A DNA stretch of 64,000 nucleotides from Sisyra terminalis (taxonomy: Eukaryota > Arthropoda > Insecta > Neuroptera > Sisyridae), in NCBI GenBank assembly GCA_958496175.1, contig OY292276.1:31144449-31208448 (forward strand). The letters run 5' to 3'. Position 1 is the first letter of the stretch. Each line of letters starts with the position of its first letter. Below the pieces are notes generated by a model, which had not been told where the DNA came from, searched no databases, and saw only the letters and a list, made by a program, of their open reading frames with translations. This document shows, one piece after another, positions 35,917-48,500 of this stretch. The translations under genes and the position numbers were made by a program.

Positions 35917-38900
35917 ATGGAGCCCAAACCTCCGGCACATTTAAACGCTGAATTAGCAGGAGTTTGGTCCGGATGGAGGAGTTTAGGTGATCGTGAGGTA
36001 GTCCGGGAAGCAGCTGCTAAAGGAACCCACATAGAACTAGCCCATTCCTTTTTGTCCAAACGGAGAAATTGGGATCCTCCCGAAACAGAGCAATGGTTTC
36101 GTGCCGAAGTATAATACTGAAATATAGTAATTATTTTTTTTATGGTTTTAATTTTATTTCTTTCTAGGTTCATGCCTGGGTACTTCAGTTACTATTGCAG
36201 CGTCAGGTGTTCAAAGCGACTCATATATTAATTAATATCAAATTAGAGCCTCACAAAAAGTTTGCTGAAATCTTTCAAGAAACTAAGGATCCACTTATGC
36301 GTGATTTTCTCGGTGCTCATTTAGAGAAATATAAATATTTGAGTGACGATTTGAGGCAACATTGGAATTTAATAAAACAAATTGAAAGTTTGGATGGGAT
36401 TTGCTTATATGAAGATTTTATTTCGGGGGAAAAAAAGTTTGCAATTAATGATTTACTGGCGAAAGATCTTAATTGGAAGATCAATTTAGCTACTGTGATA
36501 TTTTTTATGACTTTTGGTAAAGTTTAATGTTTAAAATTGATTGTATTATCTTCATATTGATTTTATGGTTTTTTTACAGATGAATCCATTGTGACATTGT
36601 TAGATTCAGCAAAAGCTTGGGATTATTTACTGAATAATAATAAAAGGGAACTTTTAAACGACTGGATTCACTTATCTATTGGTCAAAATGATACTTGTTT
36701 ATTGTTCACATCAATTTCCAGTGATAAACTAGAAAATCTTCATAAGATTTTCCGTGAATGGACAATTACGGAATCAATGATTGATAATTTAGAAAAAATT
36801 GAAAGCTTTAATTATACTAAAGAATTCCTCTACAATCAATTAAGTTGCTATGGAATTTTTCATAAAACTGCCCACGAAAATATTACAACAGTTTTGGCTC
36901 GTTGTGCAAAAACTGAGAATTTATCTAATATAGAACTAATTTTTAAAAAAGATACATCCAAATTGTCTTTGAGTGAATTTTATTCGTTATTCTCTCATTT
37001 TTGTATCAAATCAAATTTATACGTTCCGTTAATAAAATGCCTCAAACACTTCCGCGTTTCGGAAGATTTAATTGAAAAATTAGATTCAAAATTCTTACAA
37101 ATGTGGAATTCTATTCGATTTATGTTATGCGAAATTGAATCAAATGAGGCAATATCAAAATGTATATTGAAAACATGTGATTTTCTCAATGAGGACTTGC
37201 ATTCATATATATCTGAAAACTTTTTAATATTCATCGCTTTGATATTATGTGAATCAAATATAAAGTTTTCCGATTTTTTTTCAACTCAAAATAATATAAA
37301 AATCAGCAACATTGAGTTTTCTTTAGACTTTATCGAATCAATTCGTTCAAAAATGCCGTTCTTCCAAAATGTGCGTTCACGCCAAAATTGTGATTTATTT
37401 GCTCAAGACATTACATTATATCAATTACTGGCAAATTACCAACATTTAGATATGACACAACTATTTCATTTTCGATTTATTGCTTCTGCAAAAGCGCAGG
37501 AAAATTTTGGTATATTTCCGCATTTTAGTTCTGAATATATGACCATCAATTACGGACATCGAGAACGTTTATCATTTACGTATTATTTAAAAACAGGACG
37601 ACCAAGTATTGCTGGTAAATTATTTACAATTGAAAATTTTAAAAAATATGGAAAATTAACGTCTAAGAGTATTTATCAAGCTGTAAATTTGGCACATTCA
37701 ATTGCTCTAAATAACTATGAAAATAATGAAATAACAAGTGCATGTGTCGCTTTTATTGAAATGATTGGAATGCAGTCAGATATTTTACGAATTCATATAA
37801 ATGTAGCCAAGTTGATCGATGGAGATATAAACCAGGAAAACATAAAACTTCTCTTTTATAATTTAAATGAAAATAAAACATTAATATTCAAAATGCTTGA
37901 GACAAAGGTAATGGACAATTGCAACAGTATTGGAATCATTGACGACAACATTATTCTTTTATTACCGATGTGGGATGTTGTAATAAAATTTGCTGATATT
38001 CATAAATTGAATTATCCTGAAATTTTCCTTCAATATTGTCTAAACCATAATCTATGGCTCAGCTTCTTAATATTTGCTCAATATCATTCGTATCCATTTG
38101 AAAAAGTTTTAAAACTTTCAAGACATTTTAAAAACTGCAATCTATCAGAGCATCTAAGTCATGCAATTGGTTACGAATTAAAAACATTCAGCAATAAAAA
38201 TAAAACGGTTAAAAAGGATTCAAAAAAATCAAACACAATAGCTCGTATTCCATCAGGCATAGATATCGAAGCAATTTTTATCGAAAACGATATCTACGAC
38301 AGAGATTTACTTCAAATTATTTGTCGATGTCACCAAAATAAAGAAAATACATTTGAATCATTTTTAACGGAAGCTAAAGAACAACGGATTTCAGTTTTAG
38401 CGATCTTCGCTGCATGTTACAAGGTAATAATTTACCGAAAGTTTGTTGAATATTTTTTTTAAATTTGATTTTATATTTAAGGAAGAACAAGCTATAGCTT
38501 GCTGGCTAACATGGTTGTGTATTTCGACAGGACTTATAGAAATGTGTCCTCAAATATCCGAAGATTTTATTCAAGCAGAAACTGTAATCAAAATTCTTCG
38601 GGTAGCGATAATTGAAAACTATTTTGCAACAATCGCTGATAGTTTTCAGATATTTCTTCCTGTGAGTATTTAAGTTTTTATCTAAGCATTAATTTTTAAA
38701 AAAATGAAACTCTCCTTCTCTATTATTTTGGATCTAAGATCAAGCAACTCATTTAGCCCTGATCTATGTGTGCTAGTATAAATTACTATTATTACCTTAA
38801 TTAAGCTATAAAATGGGTGGACTATCAAAGTTACCATTTCTTGACCGTTTATAAGAACACTAATTGTGACATCATAAAGTAGTGACTTTACATATTGTTT

Positions 38901-41900
38901 TATGATCAAATACCCTGTTAAAACAAGGCTTTTAACATTCAAACGTTTTTATATGTCTTAATATCTCTTTGAACGTTACCAACAATAAGTCGCATTCTAA
39001 TAAGGTTGATAGAAACTGAGTGATAGAAAAGCTGATATGTTTATTAGAAAAAAGAAAAAGACATAAATATGGCCGGTGATCAGACATGCTACGAAACACT
39101 ACGCATCAATTGCATATTTTTTACTATTACTTCTATACGTTCCACATATTCTGTTCTATTTCTATAGATATCAATTGAATTTTGCCGCGTTCAATAACAC
39201 AGCTGATATCACAACTCTTCCTTCAAATATATTCTGTTATGTTCTTTTCGAGACTCACCAAGTGGCGATAATAATTTTGTAGTATCAATTTATTTAGTTT
39301 TTGATAAACGGTTCTTTTTAACCTTGAATTACTTCGATTAGCTTTAGAATTAAATTATTTGAAAATATGTTTTATAATTTTTGCAACAGGAAGTGTATGC
39401 TTAATGAATTTTCAATATATAAAAAAATAATTGCTAATTGAATTTGTATTTTGCCACCATTAATGACTTCACCAGCTCCGCCTTCAAAGATGCAAATTGA
39501 TAACTTCTGATAGAGCAGGGGTGGGTAAACTTAATATTGGTATGATCGACAATAAATTTTCTTATTAATACACGATCGACTTCGAAAAAGTGGGTAAAAT
39601 TATAAACAAATACAAATTTAAAGAGAGAATGAGTAATGTAGGTAAAATCCGTTGTAGAATAGATGCGTGTTTAATTTTAAATTTAATTTCATTGTCTGCT
39701 AAATTTTTAGTACAGATTTTCAAAAGATTTGAAATTTACGTAAAAAATTATTTAAAATGTCTGCGATCGACTGTCGACTTGTTCGCGATCGGGTTGTTTG
39801 CCCACTCCTGTGATAGAGCATAACAAAGACAACATATGTCTCTATCTCATAACGTCTTAGCGTTTATTCAATATCACAGTTGCATTTTCGCCATTTTGAA
39901 TTGGTAATCGTTTAAAATTATAAGAGGTATTTTAAATATAATGATTTCAAAATGCCTCTTATGATTTTTTAACAATTATATTGTCAATAGCGACGTGCGT
40001 TTAAATGCAATCGAGAAACATTGATGATATTGAAATATCCGATGTTTCTCAAAAATTATTAATAAAAAAGAGTTTTGATTTTAGATCTGGAGTTGTATTT
40101 TTAGAAGCAAATAGTTTTGTAAAAATTCAAACATTTATTTTTTTTTTATTTAAAATTGATTTAATTTATTTTTCTTCGCAGGAAAATCCTCTGTGTTCTT
40201 TGTTTTCTTTCATGGCTAAATATTCGCAAAACTTAATGAATAAAACTGAAAGCGTAAAATATTTGAAACTTTTTAAAATGGTTACCAATTATAAAAAATA
40301 CACCGACAACGATCCAAACTATGTGAACAATCATACGTGGATTTTAACAGTGGCTAAAATTTTCCTTAAGTATTTTCTTGTGTATGGTTTGAAATCGAAA
40401 CACATGCAAGAAAAATTTGTTGATATTCTTTGTGATGAAAATATCGCCGTTGATTTTATTTACATCAAAAATTTGCTGAATCTTGTGTCAACAACTACAG
40501 TGGATTTGGCTGCTCTTTTGGAATTGGAACCTATTCATATTGCGAAAAGCACGGCTTTAGAAGAATGCATCATGGAATTGATTGATTTGAAAAAGTTTGA
40601 TGTCGCTATTGATCTTTGCTTGCTCGAAAATCTTCCTATAGACAAGGTAGTTGTTTCAAAATGGAAACACAAATTTGAAACGAGAATCAATGCTCAAGAC
40701 TTTTGGATTGACTGTGAGAACAGTTTAAAAGATCCTAAGGTCCGCGATTATTTGACAGAAAAGTTTTTCATAGATCTCGCGTGTAAGCTTTCCGATCCCA
40801 TTGAGCAATATATGGCATTTAAATTAGCTTTTAATTACTTGAAGCACCAAAACAGAGATGATATTCACTCACAAACAATAGAAATTAAAATGTGGGAATT
40901 ATGTCTTACAATCAATGACTGGACTGATCTTCCAATATTTTTTGAAGACGAAAAGCATTTACAACATTGTTTTACGGAATTGCGAGCTCAATCAAGAATC
41001 GCCTATTTATTAGTTAGTCGTCCTTTAGAATCCGAACAACAAAAAATTCAATTCGAAAAATTAATTGGCCATTTTTTAGACTATGGAAAAATTGTAACTG
41101 CAATTCGCCTAGAATTTTTCTTTCAACATCAAACCGAATGTTTGGCTTTACTTCTTACTTGCATGAAACTAGCTGAAGGGGAAATACTTCCGCAAGATTT
41201 GCCTGAAAAATATCAACAACTTCTACAAAAAAATGAAATTAAGACCCGAAGAATACGAAGATGGAGTACAATTAAATATAATTTCGAGTCTAATTTAAAC
41301 GAGGAAAATTCTGGAAACAATTTACAGTTGAATTTTGTTGGTAGTGATAGACTTAGCGTATTGGAACGCCTAGTTAACTGTGTAAAACATGGAACCAGCT
41401 TAGCCAATCGTATTTTATGTTGCAGTCGAATAGCAGAGGCTACATCTCGCCCCTATTCACGTATTCTAGCTACTTACGACGTATCAACTTTACTCAAAAC
41501 TGTATTAACTGGAGACTTTGATAACAAGTTAGAACTGGCCTACGATATTATGACAGCTCATAAATGGACTAAACACCAAATTTGTGAATTCGTCTGTGCT
41601 GAACTTGTATCAGCTATTAGTAAATATGTATTACAAGAAGCTAATCCAGTTGAACCAATGTCTCTTTGGGGATATCCGTTAGATAATACTGTAAACAGTG
41701 TTCTAAACTTATGTTCTGAGCCATCTTTACTTGGAAATGCTCTTCTTGTACACGCAACAGCTCCATTAAATTCTGCAACCAAAAATGCCTTATGTTTAGC
41801 CGGTGAATTGTTGATTCGAGCTCATGATTGTTTTACTGCTGATTGTAACATGAAAGGAATATCCAAGGTTCTAGTTCGTGCTCGAATGTTAGTATCAAAT

Positions 41901-42860
41901 TTAACACAGTTACAAGCATGGGCCGCACTAGTACGTCTTTTAGTTGGTATTGGACGTTATGTCGAAATGGAATATGTGTTCCAAATTTTACAAGAAAATG
42001 AACAGTTTGAATATTTATTAGGACAAGGAGCCTCTAGGGCAATTGGTTTACGTGGTGCTACGATGGATTATTTACGTCGTCGTTGTCCAGAACGGCGAGA
42101 GCTTTTGCGTTTGGTTGCATTGCGATGGGGAATGTACGATTCTGCAGCAGAAATTTGGGAAAATGAAGCTCGTGAAATCATTCGCAACGTCGTGAATATT
42201 GCACGTTTGGAAATGCAAAATTCAGCCCGTTCGATTGGTCCGCATAATATACTAGAACTAAGTTTTTCTGATCCAGCAACTAAAAAATGCTTAGAAAACG
42301 CATTAACCAATCTAACACATGCAGTACAACACTACTTGCTTGCAGTTCGGTATAGCAAAGCGACTAAAACAACCCAATTAGCTGAACTAGTCGCTCTTCA
42401 ACTTGGTTTACTCAGTATGGCAGCACCTGAGCTTACATCAATCTGTATATTAGAACTCACTCATGAACAAATTTCATACCTCTCGGCAAATAAATTAAAC
42501 TTTGTGGAAACAAAAATTGTTGCAAACTATTATGACCATCCAGTTGACTGGGCTAATGTTTTATATAACCAATGTGTCGTTTTAGGCCAGCATGAAAAAT
42601 ATTTGCCCGCATTTCTTTCAGCCATGCCACTAACAGACGTTTTAGCGAAAAGTATTGTTCGTAAATATTTAGTCACCAATAGAAATGAACCCCTGCCATC
42701 TGGTTTACGAGCTATTTTAGAAACAGTCAAATCGCCTAGTGTTAAGTATCGTTTAGCCAGTGAATTAGGATTACGTGATATGATCCATGAGCTTTTAGAA
42801 GGAACTTCCAAATACTATTTGAAAGATACTGTATGGAAAACAGGTTGTCCAAACTCTTGA
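35917..42860 (+). CDS. SPG11: Spatacsin homologue (SPG11)
   Basis: Exons are 35917-36108, 36168-36516, 36580-38423, 38482-38661 and 40182-42860, joining in frame to 1747 residues. Spatacsin works with spastizin and the AP-5 complex in lysosome reformation and autophagy. The last exon carries the conserved C-terminal spatacsin domain: WAALVRLLVGIGRYVEMEYV, then VDWANVLYNQCVVLGQHEKY and KYRLASELGLRDMIHELL, aligned by eye with the vertebrate LVRLLTGVGRYNEM, DWAEILYQQV and YYKLAYE blocks. The rest is helical-repeat-like sequence. The start ATG directly follows an in-frame TGA and no splice acceptor with a pyrimidine tract precedes it, so this start is favoured. Human spatacsin is about 2440 residues, so an N-terminal region of several hundred residues is absent or lies unrecognised upstream. 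Poly(A) signal AATAAA at 42952-42957. Intron 4 carries a hAT MITE. Confidence 0.9.
39516..39810. mobile_element. hAT MITE with perfect 8-bp target duplication
   Basis: The ends are CAGGGGTGGGTAAAC and, inverted, CAGGAGTGGGCAAAC. TGATAGAG flanks both sides exactly (39508-39515 and 39811-39818). The 295-bp element has no transposase and lies in SPG11 intron 4. A truncated relative is at 6285-6495. Confidence 0.9.
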
Positions 42861-43402
42861 CTCAGGGAAATTATACAAATGAAAATTATATTTAAAATTA
42901 AAATCATTTTCAATTTTTGAGTCTTTATTGTTTTCTTCTTTTTTTTTGGAAAATAAAAATATATCAATAAGTAACTTTAAAAAAATTCTTTATTTCACTT
43001 ATTCTAACAAAAATATATATCAACTGAGTAAACTATGATTATTTTTTAACAATAGTATTAAAAAAAAGATTCGGGAATCAAGATTAATCAACCTATCATT
43101 CAATCATGACGTCCATAGAATAACCAAGTAAAGAACTTATACAGTGCTAAAAAGGTTACTATTTTTAAGTTTACAACGTAAGTATTTATTGTGTCTGAAA
43201 ACTTATTGTAAACTTATAAATATGTAAGCGAATTTCGTTTTTAAGATTATTTTAACAGCGTCTTCGTGTTATAACATTGTTGCGTCTATAAATACACTAA
43301 TTTTATAAATGTTTTCTGAAATACTGTGATAAGATTTAATAAATATATTTTATACGTACCTACAGTTTTTTATTTCATTTAAAATTAATCCCTCAATACA
43401 TG

Positions 43403-43503
43403 TTAGGTGCATTTTTTTTTCAAATCAACTTATTTCAGCACAAATAATTTACTGAAAATGTGAAATAATAACAATATGCTATGTTAATGATTAGCTCAAA
43501 TAG
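43403..43503. mobile_element. Fragment of the TAGTGTCCGACCGAA hAT family
   Basis: About 100 bases match the inverse complement of 5060-5195, with TTAGGTGCATTTTTTT, ACTTATTTCAGCACAAATAA and ATGATTAGCTCAAAT. Both termini are missing. Confidence 0.55.
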
Positions 43504-43879
43504 GGTAATGAAAAGTAAATGAATAATAAACAAAAAAATGGAAAGTATGGTTCAGTTTTCAGCAATAAAATTTAAGTTATCAATTTAATATATTGAGCAA
43601 AGTTATAACAAATCTACTTTGTAATTTTTATCCCTGTTAAATTATTTTGCTTATAAGTTCTTCCTACATATAACATGTTTAGGTATAGCGATCTCTTCTA
43701 TGACTAACTATCCACTTTGATTCAAAAAATTTCGGCAACCCTGAGTATAATTTGAATTAAAGTTAATTATATACCTTTGAAAATAGAGAATTTAATCAAA
43801 TCTTAATCAATGTTAGTAAGAATTAAGGTTGATATTTATCTCAGAAGTTTAAATAAGATTAATTACATTTAATTGTTTT

Positions 43880-44372
43880 TATAAAAGCTTTTCGAAATTT
43901 CTCCCTTTAAAATCAAAGCTATCGGAAAAAAATATCTTCGTTACTTTAAAATAAATTAGTTACTTTAATGTATCTTCGATACTTTTACTTTGAAAAGGAA
44001 CTCTTTCTTGTAACTTAAAAAGTATCTTAGATATTGAAAAATAACTAAAATACCGAGAGAATAGGTACAGAATTTGATTTTATTTTGTTCTATCAGAATC
44101 AATTTTTACCTCTTATATTAATCTATCATTTTAAAGTGAGTTGTGTTTACAGGGGATTAGGCATATATCATATTTTTTTTCTTAATACATACATAATAAG
44201 CAAAGTAACTAAAAAAATAACTTTTTAAGTATTTTAAAAGAAATTTAAGATTAGTATTTAAGTTCCTTTTTTTAAGAGTAACTAAATACCGAAAGTAATT
44301 TCAGATACTTTTTAAAAGAGTTACTTATCGAGTATCTATAGATACTTTCCCAAAGTATTTTTGATAGCTGTG
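43880..44372. repeat. hAT-like repeat with GTTACTTT/GATACTTT motifs
   Basis: Repeated GATACTTT, GTTACTTT and AGTATCT words end at TTTGATAGCTGTG, the inverse of the TAGAGCTGTCAA terminus at 1544. The left boundary is not defined. Confidence 0.45.
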
Positions 44373-45157
44373 CTTGAAAAGAACGGTTTTTAGTTATTGA
44401 TTATTATTTCCAAACTTATTTTAATATTTTACTTGCAAAGTTACGTGAATAATGGCATTAAAGTAGCCAGTAAGAAAAGTTACTAAATTTAACCTATTAA
44501 AGAGAGGATAATACATCAATAAAATTATTTTAAATATTCAACACCATTATTATTATTTGAGTGAATTTTCCCCCTAACAATCAGTGCTTTATTTACCATG
44601 GATGCAGCAGAATACCAGGAAGTATTGCCTCAGGATCAGGGAAGACGCAACAATTTGTGGACTAAACAAAAATGCAAATGCATATATTTTTTTAAATAAA
44701 ATGAAGAAGGTATATATCAAGGTATATTAATTAATTAATAGCCCTTCATATTCAGTTTTAATTTTTATTATGTTCCTTCTAGAGTAATTGTAACACATTT
44801 ATATTTTAAAATAAAAATGTTATAACTTATAAGCGATGGTGCAGTAATACGATAATGTAATTTAACCATTAATAAAATTGTGATCTAATAACAAGTACAA
44901 AATACCTATAGGACAGCACATAAATAATACCATCGATTTTTATAAAAAGTGGCAAAATTATAAATCCAAAATAAAAAATTATGATGAATTTTCTTTTCAA
45001 TCAATTAATATTTATTTATTTACCTTATTAATATTTATCATATATTACCGTTGCCAGACCTATTCTCTTTTATCGGCGAAACCGATAATACTAATCATCG
45101 ACCTTAGCCCATTGTTACAATTTTATGTTTTCATTTAAATATTTTTATAATAATAAG

Positions 45158-45283
45158 GTAAATAAGTGGTCAAGTGGTTAAGGTGGCCGCTCCAAATCTG
45201 GTAAGTGTTGAGTTCGAATTTCGTATAGAGCAAATTTTCAATATTTCTCGATTTGTGGATTTTTGTTGACCCTAAAGTCTAAA
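45158..45283 (+). repeat. tRNA-derived SINE, copy 1
   Basis: A pol III-type head has an A-box-like TGGTCAAGTGG and a B-box-like GAGTTCGAATTTC. The tail (GCAAATTTTCAATATTTCTC ... TTGACCCTAAAGTCTAAAG) matches the tail of the copy at 53385-53524. It lies 11 bases before the foldback MITE at 45295. A functional tRNA is unlikely because no clean acceptor stem closes. Confidence 0.65.
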
Positions 45284-45294
45284 GTAAAAGATTT

Positions 45295-45519
45295 GGCTCA
45301 AGTGTACTTTAGCACACCCACAATCTGGCAACGTTGCATTTTCGACTTTATTTTTAATATAATTCGCGATATTTTTGTTAATGCAATTCTAATATGGTAT
45401 AATTCTCTCTTTTGTGGCTTAATTTTCATTATGGACCGATTTAATCGCGAATTAAATTGAAAACAAAGTCGAAAATGCAACGTTGCCAGATTGTGGGTGT
45501 GCTAAAGTACACTTGTTCC
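45295..45519. mobile_element. Foldback MITE family A, variant with matched arms
   Basis: A 225-bp palindrome: left GGCTCAAGTGTACTTTAGCA, right GTGCTAAAGTACACTTGTTC. The outer arms pair with each other almost perfectly, including ACACCCACAATCTGG against CCAGATTGTGGGTGT, yet differ from the family's usual CAGTCAAATCTGG. The flanks AAAGATTT and AAAGAGTT match at 7 of 8 positions. Short open frames on both strands here are products of the palindrome. Confidence 0.8.
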
Positions 45520-48500
45520 AAAGAGTTTGGTAGTTATAAAACGACGGTTAAAAAAATATAATTCAGTGGAAAAGAGTCAAATTTGAAGACAGATTATTAA
45601 TTAGTCATTTATTCCTCTCGAAAATAATTAAAAAAAAATAATTGGGTGCTTTAAATAAACGCTTTACCTCTTTTTTATTTAAAGAAATGTAACTGTTTAG
45701 GTTACTAATATCCAGGTGAGTATGCTTTTTTTAATACAGAACTGCAATAGTAATAATATATTTTTACCAATTGTTCAGTATAAATATTTAAAACATCCCC
45801 TTTATGCCTTATTTGCTTGTATTGATCTTCCTGTAATGAAGGATTATTTTACTAACCAAAAGAGCATTTTGAATGATTGTATACTCGAAACTTATCGAAA
45901 ATACATTGACTATCTTTGTCGTAATATCTTTGTTCATTTAAAATCATCATATCCTCGTGGATATATTTATGGGGGTAGTATGAACGTGTTAAGGAGGCGT
46001 TTAGAAGGGAGAACGCGAATGATGATGGTGGTTGGTTTTAACTGAGTGACGTGCTGTTAATATCGCCGTTTAGTGACGTTCGCATCGTTAATCTTAGCAG
46101 CTCCAGAATGTAATTATCGGGACGCCGCCGCCGTCTCCATACAGATGTACATATAATATAATATGGGTGTAATGCGGCGCATTGTACATACTTCATTCCT
46201 CCGCTTTGAACCGCTATAATATTCGAAAATCTCCTGAAATATTTTCCTTGTCGATTTCACTATTTCAAGTATATGTTAGATAAAGAACGGTTGCGCAAAT
46301 GAAAATTACATGGGATTGATAAACGATTATATGTCAAAGAAGGTGATAATATTCGGGTGTTTTCATTTCGTTAGCAGTTGCCAATAATTTCCTTCTTGCT
46401 CTTTTCAGATAAAAGAACAAAAGTACATTTTGTGGAAAAAATAAAAGTAAAATTTGTGAATTTCTTGTCCCCTTGATTGTAGATTCGCAGCATTAATTAT
46501 ATAATTTCTTGTAGGTACCTTTAGGTACCTAGTTATAATCGATGGAGAAAGTGTTAAGACTATTACACAATTCTGTTTATTTTTCTTATCAAAACCTAGA
46601 AATAGACAAAGCCGAATGCCGAACAGGCGCTGCTGTGGTACGTTTCATATAACCGTACTGAACCCCATCAATCAATCTTCTCGTGTTCTCTATGCGAATT
46701 GCCAATTCACAACGTCATCAATTTCAAACCGTCTGTTTCGGAATAATTGATGATGGTTGTAAGTTTACATTACAACGGGAGCGTTCCTCACACCACCATC
46801 GAAAACCCGCTCGTAAATACCTGGACAATGAATTCGAATCTACCAAACCTCTGGAACGGTAAACCAATTCTTCTCTATTGCTCACTTAATTATTCAAAGT
46901 GGAAAACTTTCCAAATCAAATAAATCTCCAAATACAAGGTGAGACCAATTGAAGACATACTCTTTAATAACAGCCTTTTGTCATTATTTCAGTGTAAATT
47001 CTTTTTATTGATATTAGTTATACACCGCTCATCCCACCCAAATTTACAATTAGACTTTTATACATTTTAATTACAACTGAAAGAACCAAATTGTTCGTTT
47101 TGTTTATTTAAACGAACTGTTATTTATTTCAATGATTAATGACTTTAATTAACACGTGCGATGAAAACAATTACCAATACTGTAGGTATATATTGCTGAT
47201 TAATATCCTACCTTCCATTAGTCCCAAATGCAGAACCTTTTCAAAAGATATTATTTCGGCAATTAATGTTAAAATGAAGTATAATTCCACACGGTAGTTG
47301 TAGATCTGAAAGAAATGTATATAATGATCATAATAATAAACGACTACTTCTAATAAATCGTTTTCAACTACTTGAAAATGATGTTAAATGGTTCCAAAAA
47401 TAAATGGAAACGAACCCAAATCCTTTTTTATTGTTGTTAAATAATGCATTCATCGTGTTTAATAGAAAATTTACATTTTTATGGTTTCGTGTTCATTCTT
47501 AATGTAGTCTAATTGATTTGAAATCGTAACATAGGACCGGAAACGTTTATTTATTTTTTTAAACCGTGTAAAATGGTCATTCAATGCCTTTTTTCGCTGG
47601 ATACTGATGAGATTTGAATGAAATACTGGATTGCATATTATAAATTTTGATGAAAGACTACTTAATAGGTTTCAATCATATAATTTACAGTAGTAATTTT
47701 ATTAAATATATTTTTAAAAACTTCTTCATTCTTAAAAGAAAGCAAACAAAGCGAATTCTTAAGTTTGAAAGCTTTACGTTTAAAATGGCTAACTTATGGC
47801 GGTGTAATATTACAATATTACAAACAAGGAGACATTACTTTCAATTCAATTTTATTTTTATTTAATTACCATTTAATATAGGAATATATTAAGCTTTATA
47901 TTTTCTCGACCCATATTTTAAATATAAGAAGTAAATAGTGAAGATTGATAATAAGGAAGAATAGTTTATTTTTAAAGAATATTTTACATGGCTTTTGAGA
48001 GTATTACTTTTCTTCATGGGCTATCCATATTCTGTTTATTACGCAACCTCAAAGTTAGTACAGAATTGACGAATATTAATGAAAAATATATTTTTTTATA
48101 TAATAAGAACAAAGAAGTACTAAAATCATGAAAACTATCGGTTGTGAGATTTCGAAGATAATTTTTATTTAGATTTTGGAATTTAGACTAAGGGTCGCCA
48201 AAGTGGTGAATATTGACCCCTTAGAATCGATTTAGCACTATAGGAGAGTCGATTTGACTTAGAGGGTTGATTGAGCTTCTTAATTAAACTAATCTTAAAC
48301 ATTAGAAATCTTTAATCCAGTCTCAAATACAATGAAAGATGAAAGATTTCTAAATCATATTTCTTTAGAAGGGTAAACAATTTTTCAAGTGTGTTGGTCT
48401 TATCATAAAAAATTGTCGAAAATTCTTTGGTACATAAACATGCATGTGTTCAACATTGATTAACTGACCGTTAACTAAATATTGTTAATCTTTATTTAAA

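Larger units (their letters stand above)
42861..45157. other. SPG11 3' UTR and repeat-containing spacer
   Basis: The SPG11 poly(A) signal is at 42952. Further on lie fragment 43403-43503 of the TAGTGTCCGACCGAA hAT family and the 43880-44372 repeat. No coding sequence is supported. Confidence 0.5.

Noticed and set aside
36995..42811. Minus-strand frames of 60-93 codons
   Set aside because: They are antisense shadows of SPG11 exons.
45716..46045. 109-codon plus-strand frame
   Set aside because: No recognisable family, no neighbouring exons, and it straddles an abrupt change of base composition.
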